From positions 26,148,628-26,212,627 of the forward strand of contig NC_065576.1 in assembly GCF_937616625.2 (NCBI RefSeq): a stretch of 64,000 nt of DNA, written 5' to 3'. Made by a program: the position numbers and the translations under genes. The notes beneath the pieces were generated by a model. It was not told the origin of the DNA and searched no databases. It saw nothing but the letters and a program-made list of their open reading frames with translations. Position 1 is the first letter of the stretch. Each line of letters opens with the position of its first letter. Of the stretch, positions 24,664-36,600 are shown piece by piece. The DNA comes from Mercurialis annua (lineage: Eukaryota; Streptophyta; Magnoliopsida; Malpighiales; Euphorbiaceae).

Positions 24664-27600
24664 GATACCTAACCATGCTTAAGTAATTGGAACGACTCTT
24701 TAAATGGACTTGAGTCGCAACATACTAATCTATTGTCATTTTTCACGCACACTTTGGTAGTCGAAACGACGCGTTAGAGAGACTTGTGATGCGACATAAG
24801 CATGGTAATCAAAACGACGCGTTAAAAAGACTTGAGACGCGCCATATTAATCTAGCGTTACCTTTTACGCACACTTGGCGTAATATAACCTAACCATGCT
24901 TAGGAAATCGGAACGACGCGTTAGAGAGACTTGAGATGCGACATACTATACTCTAGTGTCACTTTTCACGCACACTTTACATAATATAACCTAACCATGC
25001 TTAGGAAATTGAAACGACGCGTTAGAGAGACATTAGACGCGACATACTGATTTAACGTCACTTTTCACGCAAACTTTGCGTAATATAACCTAACCATGCA
25101 TAGGTAATCGGAACAACGCGTTAAAGAGACTTGTGGCGCGAGATAAGCTTGGTAATCGAAACGACGCTTTAAAGAGACTTGAGACGAATCATACTAACAC
25201 ACACTTTGCGTAATAAAACCTAACCATGCTTAGATAATCGAAACGACGCGTTAAAGACACTTTAGATTGGACATACTATTCTAGCGTCACTTTTCACGCA
25301 CACTTTGTGTAATATAACCTAACCCTGCTTAGGTAAACGAAACGACGCGCTAGAGAGACGTGTGACGCGACCTAAGCATGGTAATCGAAATGATGCGTTA
25401 AAGAGACTTGAGACACGACATACTAATCTAGCGTCACTTTTCACGCACACCTTGCATAAAATAACCTAACAAGGCTTAGGTAATCAGAACGAAGTGTTAG
25501 ATAGACTTAAGACGCGATATACACATCAATTGTCTTTTTTCACGCACAACCTAACCATGCTTAAGTGATCTGAACGACGCGTAAATATACTTGAGATGCA
25601 ACATACTAATCTATTGTCATTTTTTATGCACACTTTGCGTAATATAGCCTAACCATGCTTAGGTAATCGGAACAACGCGTTAAAGAGACTTGTGACGCGA
25701 CATAAGCATGGTAATAGAAACAACGCGTTAAAGAGACTTGAGACGCGCCATACTAATCTAGCCTCACTTTTTACGCACACTTTGAGTAATATAACCTAAC
25801 CATGCTTAGGTAATCGGAACGACGCGTTAAAGAGACTTGAGACGCGACATACTAATCTAGCATCACTTTGTGTAATATAACCTAGCCATGCTTTTGTAAT
25901 CCGATCGACACGTTAAACAAACTTGAGACGCGGTATAATAATATAACGCCACTTTTGACACACGCTTTGCGTATATAACCTAACCATGTTTAGGTAATCG
26001 GAAGAACACGTTAAAGAGATTTGAGACGCGACATACTAATCTAGCGTCACTTTTCACGCACCCTTTGCGTAATATAACCTAACCATGTTTAGGTAATCGG
26101 AACGACGCGTTCAATAGACTTGAGATGCGACATACTAATCTAGTCACTTTTCACGCACACTTTGGGTAATATAACCCAACCATGCTTGGGTAATCGTAAC
26201 GACGCGTTAAAGAGACTTCAGACGCGACATACTAAACTATTGTTACTTTTCACGCACACTTTACATACTATAATCTAACCATGCATAAGGTAATCGGAAC
26301 GACGCGTTAGAGAGATTTGTGACGCGACATAAGCATGGTAAATCGAAACGACGTGTTAAAGATACTTAAGACGCGACATACTAATCTAGCATCACTATTC
26401 ACGCAAGCTTTGCATAATATAACAACCATGATTAGGTATCCGAACGACGCATTAAAAACCCTTGAGACGCGACATACTAATCTAGCGTCACCTTTCACGC
26501 ACACCTTGCGTAATATAACGTAACCATGCTTAGGTAATCAGAAGGACGCATTAAAGAGACTGGAGACACGACATACTAATCTAGCATTACTTTTCTCGAA
26601 CACTTTGCGCAATACAACCTAACCATTCTTGGGTAATCGGAACGACGCGTTAAAGAGACTTGAGACGCGACATACTAATCTATTTTTACTTTTCACGCAT
26701 GCTTTGGGTAATATAACCTAACCATTGTTAGGTAATCGGAACGACCCGTTAGAGAGACTTGTGACGCGACATATGCATGGTAATCAAAACGACGCGTTAA
26801 AGAGACTTGAGACGCGATATACCAATCTAGTATCAATTTTCACGTACACATTGCATAATAAAACCTAACCATGCTTAGGTAATTGGAACGACGAGTTAGA
26901 TTGACCTAAGACGCGACATACTAATCAATTGTCATTTTTCACGCACACATTGCGTACGTAACCATGCTTAAGTAGTTGGAATGACGCGTTAAATGGACTT
27001 GAGACGCGACATACTAATCTATTTTCATTTTTCACGCATCCTTTAGGTAATATAACCAAACCATGCTTAGGTAATCGGAATGATGTGTTAGAGAGACTTC
27101 TGACGCGATATAAGCATGGTAATTGAAAAGACGCGTTAAAAAGACTTTAGACGCGCCATATTAATCTAGCGTCACTTTGTACGCACACTTTGCGTAATAT
27201 AACGTAACCATGCTTAGGAAATCGGAATGACGCGTTAGAGAGACTTGAGACGCCCATACTAATCTAGTTTAACTTTTCACTCACACTTTGCATAATATAA
27301 CCTAAACCATGCTTAGCAAATCGGAACGACGCATAAAAGAGCCTTGAGACGGGACATTCTAATCTAGCATCACCTTTCGCACACCTTGCGTAATATAACC
27401 TAACCATGCTTAGGTAATCGGAACGACACGTTAAAGAGACTTGAGAGGCGACATACTAAGCTAGCATTACGTTTCTCACACACTTTGCGTAATATAACCT
27501 AACCATTCTCGGGTAATCGGAACGACGCGTTAAAGAGACTTGAAATGCGAAATACTAATCTATTGTTACTTTTCACGCACATTGTGCGTAATATAACCTA

Positions 27601-29050
27601 ACCATTCTTAGGTAATCGGACCAACCCGTTAGAGAGACTTGTGACGCGACATAAGCATGGTAATCAAAACGACGCGTTAAAGAGACTTGAGACGCGATAT
27701 ACTAATCTAGCGTCACTTTTCACATACACATTGCATAATATAGCCTAACAATGCTTAGGTAATCGGATCGGTGAGTTAGATTGACCTAAGATGCGACATA
27801 CTAATCTACTGTCATTTTTCACGCACACTGCGCGTAATATTACCTAACCATGCTTAAGTAATTGGAACGACGCGCTAAATGCACTTAAGACGCGACATAC
27901 TAATCTATTGTCATTTTTCTTGCACACTCTGCGTGATATAACCTAACCATGCTTAGGTAATCGGAACGATGCGTTAAAAAGACATTAGACGCGCCATATT
28001 AATCAAACGTCAGTTTGTACGCACACTTTGCGTAATATAACCTAACCATGCTGAGGAAATTGGAACGACGCGTCAAAGAGACTTGAGACGCCCATACTAA
28101 TCTAGTTTCACTTTTCACGCACATTTTGCGTAATATAACGTAACCATGCTTAGGTAATCGGAACGACGCGTTAAAGACACTGGAGACGCGACACACTAAT
28201 CTAGCATTACTTTTCTCGCACACTTAGCGCAATATAACCTAACCATTCTTGGGTAATCGGAACGACGCGTTAAAGAGACTTGTGACGCGACATAATAATC
28301 TATTTTTACTTTTCACGCACGTTTTGCGTAATATAACCTAACCATTGTTAGGTAATCGGAACGACCCTTTAGAGAGACTTGTGACGCGACATAAGCATGG
28401 TAATCAAAACGACGCGTTAAAGAGACTTGAGACGCGATATACCAATCTAGTGTCAATTTTCACGTATACATTGCATAATAAAACCTAACCATGCTTAGGT
28501 AATTGGAACGACGAGTTAGATTGACCTAAGACGCGACATACTAATCTAGCGTCACTTTTCACGTACACATTGCATAATATAGCCTAACAATGCTTAGGTA
28601 ATCGGAACGACGCATTAAATGCACTTAAGACGCGACATACTAATCTATTGTCATTTTTCTTGCACACTCTGCGTGATATAACCTAACCATGCTTAGGTAA
28701 TCAGAACGATGCGTTAAAAAGACATTAGACGCGCCATATTAATCTAGCGTCAGTTTGTACGTACACTTTGCGTAATATAACCTAAACATGCAGGGGAAAT
28801 TGGAACGACGCGTTAGAGAGACTTGACACGCCCATACTAATCTAGTTTCACTTTTCACGCACATTTTGCGTAATATAACCTGACCATGCTTAGAAATCGG
28901 AACGACGCGTTAGAGAGACTTGAGACGCGACATACTGATCTAAAGTCACTTTTCAAGGACACTTTGCGTAATATATCCATGCTTACAGGTAATCGGAACG
29001 ACGCGTTAAAGAGACTTGTGACGCGAGATAATCATGGTAATCGGAACGAC
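24664..29050 (+). repeat. Family 2 HOR, second plus copy
   Basis: A truncated unit CACACTTTGGTAGTCG (24748) opens a series parallel to 55121 and 58518. From 25187 it follows 21201 at about 3.99 kb. The stretch 26290-28150 is the plus counterpart of minus 5290-7150. Repeated marks include GCATTACTTTTCTCG with CCATTCTTGGGTAATCGG at about 26585 and 28205, and a diverged form (GCATTACGTTTCTCAC, CCATTCTCGGG) at 27461. Another is TATTTTTACTTTTCACGC at 26681 and 28301 (1620-bp step). Confidence 0.8.
27875..28895 (+). repeat. 740-bp step internal duplication
   Basis: The series TAAATGCACTTAAG, TCATTTTTCTTGCACAC, TCTGCGTGATATAACC, AAAAAGACATTAGACGC, CGTCAGTTTGTACG and AGACGCCCATACTAATC (ACACGCCC in the second copy) at 27875-28155 recurs at 28615-28895 with a constant 740-bp offset. 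The mark TTTTTCTTGCAC is confined to this pair, so the duplication postdates the split from the 61.1-kb copy, which has TTTTTCACGCAC. Confidence 0.8.
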
Positions 29051-29312
29051 GATTTAATAAGACTTGTGATGTGACATACTTATATAGCGTCCCTATTCAC
29101 GACACTTTGCATAAAATAACCTAACCATGCATAGGTAATCGGAACGACGCGTTAAAGAGACTTGTGACGCGACATACTATTCTAGTGTCAGTTTTAACAC
29201 ACACTTTTAATATAACCTAACCATGCTTAGGTAACCGGAAAGACGCGTTACAGAGACTTGTGATGCGACATACATAAATTGCATCACTTTTCAAGCACAC
29301 CTCGCGTAATAT
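29050..29312 (+). repeat. Family 1 start, interrupted by switch 3
   Basis: The sequence matches 61515-61775 unit by unit: TTTAATAAGACTTGTGATG, TATATAGCGTCCCTATTC, a long-form-free run, then TAAATTGCATCACTTTTC and AAGCACACCTCGCGTAATAT. At 61780 the plus copy continues with ATAACCTAACCATGCTTAGG. Here it turns into minus orientation, so 61515-61800 preserves the uninterrupted arrangement. Confidence 0.85.
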
Positions 29313-29354
29313 TACCTAAGCATGGTTATCTTATATTACGCAAAGTGTGCGTGA
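29291..29354. repeat. Orientation switch 3 (plus to minus), dyad-centred fold-back
   Basis: The left arm CACACCTCGCGTAATAT (29296-29312) and right arm ATATTACGCAAAGTGTG (29333-29349) are inverted copies with two mismatches. Between them lies TACCTAAGCATGGTTATCTT. The centre of symmetry is between 29322 and 29323, the middle of CATG in the unit dyad. Unit phase is kept exactly on both sides, so the switch is equivalent to an exchange at the dyad between oppositely oriented units. Confidence 0.85.
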
Positions 29355-32300
29355 AAAGTGACGCTAGATTAGTATATCGCGTCTGTCTGATTACCATGGC
29401 TAGGTTATATTACTTAAAGTGTGCGTGAAAACTGACGCTAGATTAGTATGTCGCATCTCAAGTCTCTTTAACGCTGTCGTTCCGATTACCTAGGTATGGT
29501 TAGGTTATATTACGCAAAGTGTGCGTGAAAAGTGACAACATATTAGTATGTCATTTCTCAAGTCTCTCTAAAGCTTCGTTCTAATTACCTAAGCATGGTT
29601 AGGTTATATTATCAAAAGGGTGCGTGAAAAGTGACGCTAGATTAGTAAGCCGCGTCTCAAGTCTCTTTAACGCGTCGTTCCGATTACCTAAGCATGGTTA
29701 GGTTATATTACGCAAAGTGTGCGTCAAAAGTGCCGCTAGATTAGTGTGTCTCGTCACAAGTCTCTTTAACGCGTCGTTCTGATTAGCTCAGCATGGTTAG
29801 GTTATATTACGCGAAGTCTGCGTGAAAAGTTACGCTAGCTTAGTATGTCGCGTCTCAAGTCTCTATAAATCGTCGTACCGATTACCTAAGCATGGTTAGA
29901 TTATTTTACGTAAAGTGTGCGTGAAATGTGACGCTAAACTAGTATTTTCTGTCTCCAGTCTCTTTAATGCGTTGTACCGATTACCTAAGCATGGTTAGGT
30001 TATATTACGCAAAGTGTGCATGAAAAGTGACGCTAGATTAGTACATCGCGTCTAGAGTCTCTTTAACGCGTTGTTCTGATTACCTAAGAATGGTAAGGTT
30101 ATATTATGCAAAGTGTGCGTAAAAAGTGACGCTAGATTAATGTGGCGCGTCTCAAGTCTATTTAACGCATCGTTTCGATTTATTATGCATGGTTAGGTTA
30201 TATTACGCAAATAGTGCGTGAAAAGTGACACTAAGTTAGTAAGTCGCGTCTCAAGTCTCTATATCGCGTCGTTCCGATTACCTAAGCATGGTTAGGTTAT
30301 ATTACTAAGAGTTTGCGCAAAGAGTCGCTTGATTAGTATGCCGCGTCTCAAGTGTCTTTAACAGGTCGTTTCTATTACCATGCTTATGTTGCGCAACAAG
30401 TCTCTCAAATGCGTCGTTCCGATTACCTATCCATGGTTAGGTTATATTATGCAAAGTGTGCGTGAAAAGCGACGCTAGATTAGTATGTCACGTCACAAGT
30501 CTCTCTAACGCGTCGTTCTGATTACCTTAAGCATGGTTAGGTTATATTACTCAAAGTTTTCGCAAAAATTCGCTAGATTAATATGTCGCGTCTCAAGTAT
30601 CTTTAACACGTCGTTCCAATTACCTAGGGATGGTTAAGTTATATTATGCAAAGTGTGCGTGAAAACTGACGCTAGATAAGTATGTCACGCCTCAAGTCTC
30701 TTTAACACGTCGTTCTGATTGCCTAAGCATGGTTTAGTTATATTATGCAAAGTGTGCGTGAAAAGTTACGCTAGATTAGTATGTCGCCTCTCAAGTCTAT
30801 TTAACGCATCGTTCAGATTATCTGAGCATGGTTATGTTATATTACGCAAAGTTTGCGTAAAAGTGACGGTAGATTAGTAAGGCGCGTCTTAAGTCTCTTT
30901 AACGCGTCGTTTCGATTACCATCCTTATGTCGTGTCACAAGTCTCTCTAATGCGTCGTTCTGATTACCTAAGCATTTTTCGGTTATATTACGGAAAGTGT
31001 GCGTAAAAACTGATGCTAGATTAGTATGTTGCGTCACAAGTCTCTCTAACGTGCGTTCTAATTACGTAAGCATGGATAGGATATAATACGCAAATAGTGC
31101 GTGAAAAGTGACACTAGGTTAGTAAGTCACGTCTCAAGTCTCTTTAACGCGTTGTTCCGATTACCTTAGCATGGTTATGTAATATTAAGCAAAGTGTGCG
31201 TTGAAAGTGCCGCTAGATTAGTATGTCGTGTCACAAGTCCCTTTAACTCGTCGTTCCGATTACCTAAGCATGGTTAGATTAAATTACGCAATGTGTGCGT
31301 GAAAAATTACGCTAGGCTAGTATGTCGCGTCTCAAGTCTATTTTACGCGTCGTTCCGATTACCTATGCATGGTTAGGTTATTTTACGCAAAATGTGCGTG
31401 AATATGACGCTAGACTATTGTAACGCGTCTCAAGTCTCTTTAACGCGTCGTTTCTATTAACTAAGAATTATTGGATTATATTATGCAAAGTGTGCGTGAA
31501 AAGGGATGCTAGATTAGTATGTCGCGTCTCAAGTCTCTTTAACGCGTCGTTAAGTGTACCTAAGCATGGTTAGGTTATATTACGCAAAGTGTACGTGAAA
31601 AGCGACGCTAGATTAGTATGGCACGTCTCAAGTCTCTATATCGCGTCGTTTCGATTGTCATGTGCTTATGTCGCGTCAAAAGTCTCTCTAACGCGTCGTT
31701 ACAATTACCGAAGCATGGTTATATATTATGCAATGTGTGGGATATAAGTGCCGCTAGATTTGTATGTTGCATCAAAAGTCTCTCTAAAGTGTCGTTCCGA
31801 TTACCTAAGCATGGTTAGGTTATATTACGTAAGGTGTGCGTGAAAAGTGACGCTAGATTAGTAAGTCACGTCACAAGTCTCTCTAACGTGTCGTTCCGAT
31901 TACCTAAGCATGGTTAGGTTATATTACGCAAAGAGTGCGTGAATAGTGACGTTAGATTAGTATGTCGCGTCTAGAGTCTCTTTAACGCGTCGTTCCGATT
32001 ACCTAAGAATGGTTAGGTTATATTACGCAAAGTGTGTGTGAAAAGTGACGCTAGATTAGAATGTCGCCTAACAAGTCTCTCTAACGCGTCATTCTGAATA
32101 CCTAAGTATGGTTAGGTTATGTTACGCAAAGTATGCGTGAAAAGTGACGCTAGAGTAGTATGTAGCGTCTCAAGTCTCTTTAACGCGTCATTTCGATTAC
32201 CATGCTTATGTCGCGTCACAAGTCTCTCTAACGCGTCGTTCCAATATCCTAAGCATAGTTAGGTCATATAACGAAAAGTCTGCTTGAAATGTGACGCTAG

Positions 32301-33100
32301 ATTAGTAAGTCGTGTCTCATGTCTCTTTAACGCGTTATACCGATTACCTAAGCATGGTTAGGTTATATTATGCAAAGTGTGCGTCAAAAGTGCCGCTAGA
32401 TTAGTATGTCAGATCACAAGTCTCTTTAACGCGTAGTTCCGATTACCTAAGCATGGTTAGGTTATATTACGCAAAGTGTCGTGAAAAGTGACGCTATATT
32501 AGTATGTCGCATCTCAAGTCTCTTTAACGCGTTATTTCGATTACCATGCTTGTGTCGCGTTACAAGTCTCTCTCTAACGCTTTGTTCCGATTACCTATAA
32601 GCATGGTTATCTAATATTACGCAAAGTGTACGTGAAAAGTGACGCTAGATTAGTATGTTATGTCACAAGTCTCTCTAACGCGTCATTCCGATTACCTAAG
32701 CATGGTTAGGTTATATTATGCAAAGTTAGCGTGAAAAGTGACAATAGATTAGTAAGTCGCGTCTTAAGTCTCTTTAACGCAACATTCCAATTACCTAAGC
32801 ATGGTTAGGTTACAATACACAAAGTGTGTGTTAAAAGTGCCGCCAGATTAGTATGTCGCGTCACAAGTGTTTTTAACGCGTCATTCCGTTTACCTAAGCA
32901 TGGTTAGATTATATTAAGAAAATTGTGCGTGAAAAGTGATGCTAGATTATTTGTCGTGTCTCAAGTCTCTTTAATGCGCCGTTCTGATTACCCAAGCATG
33001 GTTAGGTTTTTATACGCAAAGTGTGCATGAAAAGTGACGCCCGATTAGTAAGTCGCTTCTCAAGTCTCTTTAACGCGTCGTTCTGATAACCCAAGCATGG
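29313..33100 (-). repeat. Block R2, part a: minus satellite with AAGTGCCGCTAG units
   Basis: Plain and long-form minus units. Marks include AAGTGCCGCTAGATTAG followed by CACAAGTC at about 29725, 31200 and 32375, and AAATAGTGCGTGAAAAGTG with TTAGTAAGTC at 30208 and 31091 (883-bp step). AAATAGTGCG recurs once more near 38274. CTAGAGTCTCTTTAACGC occurs at 30053 and 31971. No recent copy of the family 1 or family 2 HOR is obvious here. The block is more diverged, with many one-off indels. Confidence 0.75.
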
Positions 33101-33600
33101 TTAGGTTGTATTACGCAAAGTGTGCGTGAAAAGTGATGCCAGATTAGTATGAAGCGTCTCAAGTATCTTTAACGCGTCGTTCCGATTACCTAAGCATGGT
33201 TAGGTTATATTACGCAAAGTGTGTGTGAAAAGTAATGCCAGATTAATACGTCGCGTCTCATTCTCTTTAACGCGTCGTTCCGATTACCTAAGCATGGTTA
33301 GGTTATATTATGCAAAGTGTCTGTGAAAAGTGATGCCAGATTAGTACGTCACGTCTCAAGTCTCTTTAACGCGTCGTTCCGATTACCTAAGCATAGTAAG
33401 GTTATATTACGCAAAGTGTGCGTGAAAAGTGACGCTAGATTAGTATGTCACGTCTCAAGTCACTTTAACTCGTCGTTCCGATAACCTAAGCATGGTTAGG
33501 TTATATTACGCACAGTGTGCATGAAAAGTGACGCTAGATTAGTATGTCGCGTCTCAAGTCACTTTAACGCGTCGTTCCGATTACCTAAGCATGGTTAGGT
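33100..33600 (-). repeat. Run of near-identical single monomers
   Basis: Consecutive plain units share the rare GATGCCAGATTA mark at about 33133, 33234 and 33331, roughly one unit apart. They are followed by two units that share CAAGTCACTTTAAC. No long-form unit interrupts the run. Adjacent units resembling one another, instead of resembling units a fixed distance away, is the pattern expected of local single-unit amplification and contrasts with the HOR pattern elsewhere. Confidence 0.7.
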
Positions 33601-36600
33601 TATATTACACAAAGTGTGTGAAAAAGTGACACTAGATTAGTACGACGAGTCTCAAGTCTCTCTAACACGTTTTTCCAACTACCTAAGCATGGCTAGGTTA
33701 TATTACGCAAAATGTGCGTGAAAAGTGATGCTAGATTAGTATGTCGCGTATCAAGTCTATCTAACGAGTCGTTCCGATTTCCTAAGCATGGTTAGCTAAT
33801 ATTACGCAAAGTGTGCGTAAAAAGTGACGCTAGATTAGTATTACGCGTCTCAAGTCTCTTTAACGCGTCATTTCAATTACCATGCTTATGTCGCGTCACA
33901 AGTCTCTCTATTCATTGTTCCGATTACCTAAGCATGGTTAGGTTATATTACGCAAAGTGTGCGTGAAAAGTAACAATAGATTAGAATGTCGCCTCTTAAG
34001 TCTCTCTAACGTTTCGTTCCGATTACCTAATCATGGTAAGGTTATATTACGCAAAGAGTGCGTGAAAAGTTATGTTAGATTAGTATGTCGCGTCTCAAGT
34101 CTATTTATCGCGTTGTTCTGATTACCTAAGCATGGTTATGTTGTATTACGCAAAATGTGCGTGAAAAATGACAATGGATTAGTATGTCGCGTCTCAAGTC
34201 TATCTAACGCGTCTTTCCGATTACCTAAGCATGGTTAGGTAATATTACGCAAAGTGTGCCTGAAAAGTGACGCTAGATTAGTATGTCGCATCTCAAGTCT
34301 CTTTAACGCGTCGTTTCAATTACCATGCTTATCTCGCGTCATAAGTCTCGTTAACGCGTCGTTACAATTACCTAAGCATGGTTAGGTTATATTAAGCAAA
34401 GAGTGCGTGAAAAGAGGCGCTGGATTAGTATGTCGCGTCCCTAGTTCTCAAACGCGTCGTTCCGATTTTCTAAGCACGGTTAGGTTATATTACGCAAAGT
34501 GTGCTTTTAAGGTGATGCTAGATTAGTATGGCGAGTTTCAAGTCTCTTTAATGCGTTGTTTCGATTACCATGCTTATTTCGCGTCTCAAGTCTATCTAAC
34601 GCATCGTTCCGATTACCTAAGCATGGTTAGGTTATATTACGCAAAGTGTGCTTGAAAAGTGACACTAAATTAGTATGTCGCATCTAATTTCTCTTTAACG
34701 CGTTGTTCCGACTACCTAACCATGGTTATGTTATATTACGCGAAGTGTGCGTAATGAGCGATGCTAGATTAGTATATCGCATCTCAAGTCTCTTCAGCGC
34801 GTCGTTCCGATCTCCTAAACATGGTCAGGATATATTACGCAAAGTGTGCGTAAAAGGTGACGCTAGATTAGTATGTCGCGTCTTAAGTTCTCTAACGCGT
34901 TGTTCCGATTTCCTAGGCATGGTTTGGTTATATAACGCAAAGTGTACGTGAAAAGTGACACTAGATTACTATGTCGCGTCTCAATTCTCTCTAACGCGTT
35001 GTTCCGATTACCTAAGCATGGTTAGGTTATATATTACGCATAGTGTGCGTGAAAAATGACAATGGATTATTATGTCGCGTGTCAAGTCTATTTAACACGT
35101 CGTTACGATTACCTAAGCATGGTTAGGTTATATTATGCAAAGTGTGTGTGAAAAATGACAATAGATTAGTATGTCGCGTCTCAAGTCCATCTAACACATC
35201 GTTCCGATTACCTATGCATGGTTAGGTTAAATTACGCAAAATACGCGTGAAAAGGGACATTAGATTTGTATGTCGAGGCTCAAGTGTCTTTGACGCATCG
35301 TTCCGATTACCATGCTTATGTTGCGTCACAAGTGTCTCTAACGCGTCGTTCAAATTACCTAAGCATGGTTAGGTTATATTACGTAAAGCGTGCGTGAAAA
35401 GTAACGAAATAGATTAGTATGTCGCGTATCAATTCTATTTAACGCGTCATTCTGATTACCTAAGCATGCTTAGGTTATATAGGCAAAGAGTGCGTGAAAA
35501 GTGATGCCAGATTAGTATGTCGCGTCTCAAGTCTCTTTAACGTGTCGTTCTGATTACCTAAGCATGGTTAGGTTATATTACACAAAGTGTGCATGAAAAG
35601 TGACGCTAGATTAGTATGTCGCATCTCAAGTCTCTCTAACACGTCGATTTGATTACCTAAGCATCATGGTTAGGTTATTACTCAAAGTGTGCGGGAAAAG
35701 TGACGCTAGATTAGTATGTCGCATTTCAAGTCTCTTTCACGCGTCGTTCCTATTACCTAAGCATGGTTAGGTTATATTACGCAAAGTGTGCGCGAAAAGT
35801 GCCGCTAAAATAGTATGTTGCGTCTCAAGTCTCTTTAACGCATCGTTCTGATTACCTAAGCATGGTTAGGTTATATTACGCCAAGTGCGCGTTGAAAGTG
35901 TCGCTAGGTTAGTATGTCGCGTCACAAGTCTCTCTAACGCGTCGTTCCATTACCTAAGCTTTGTTAGGTTATATTACACATAGTGTGCGTGAAAAGTGAC
36001 GCTAGATTAGTATGTTGCGTCTCAATTCTCTTTAATGCGTCGTTCCGATTACCTAATTATGGTTAGGTTATGTTACGTAAGTGTGCGTGAAAAGTGACGC
36101 TAGATTTGTATGTCGCGTCTCAAGTTTCCTTAACGTGTCGTTCCGATTACCTAAGCATGGTTTGGTTATATTACGCAAAGTGTGTATGAAATGTGACAAA
36201 ATATTATTAGTATGTCGCCTCTCAAGTCACTTTAACGCGTCGTTCTAATTACCTAAGTATGGTAGGTTATATTACATGAAGTGTGCGTAAAAAGTGACAC
36301 TAGATTAGTATGTCACATATTTAGTCTCTTTAATGCGTCGTTCCGATTACCTAAGTATGGTTAGGTTATTTTACGCAAAGTGTGCGTGAAAAGTGACGCT
36401 AGATAAGTATGTCGTGTCTCAAGTCTCTTTATCGCGTCGTTTCGAATGCCATGCTTATGTCGCGTCATAAGTTTCTCTAAAGCGTCATTCCAAATACCTA
36501 AGCTTGGTTAGGTTATATTACGGGAAGTGTGCATGAAAAGTAACAATTGATTAGTATGTCGTGTCTCAAGTCTCTTTAACGCGTCATTCCAATTATCTAA

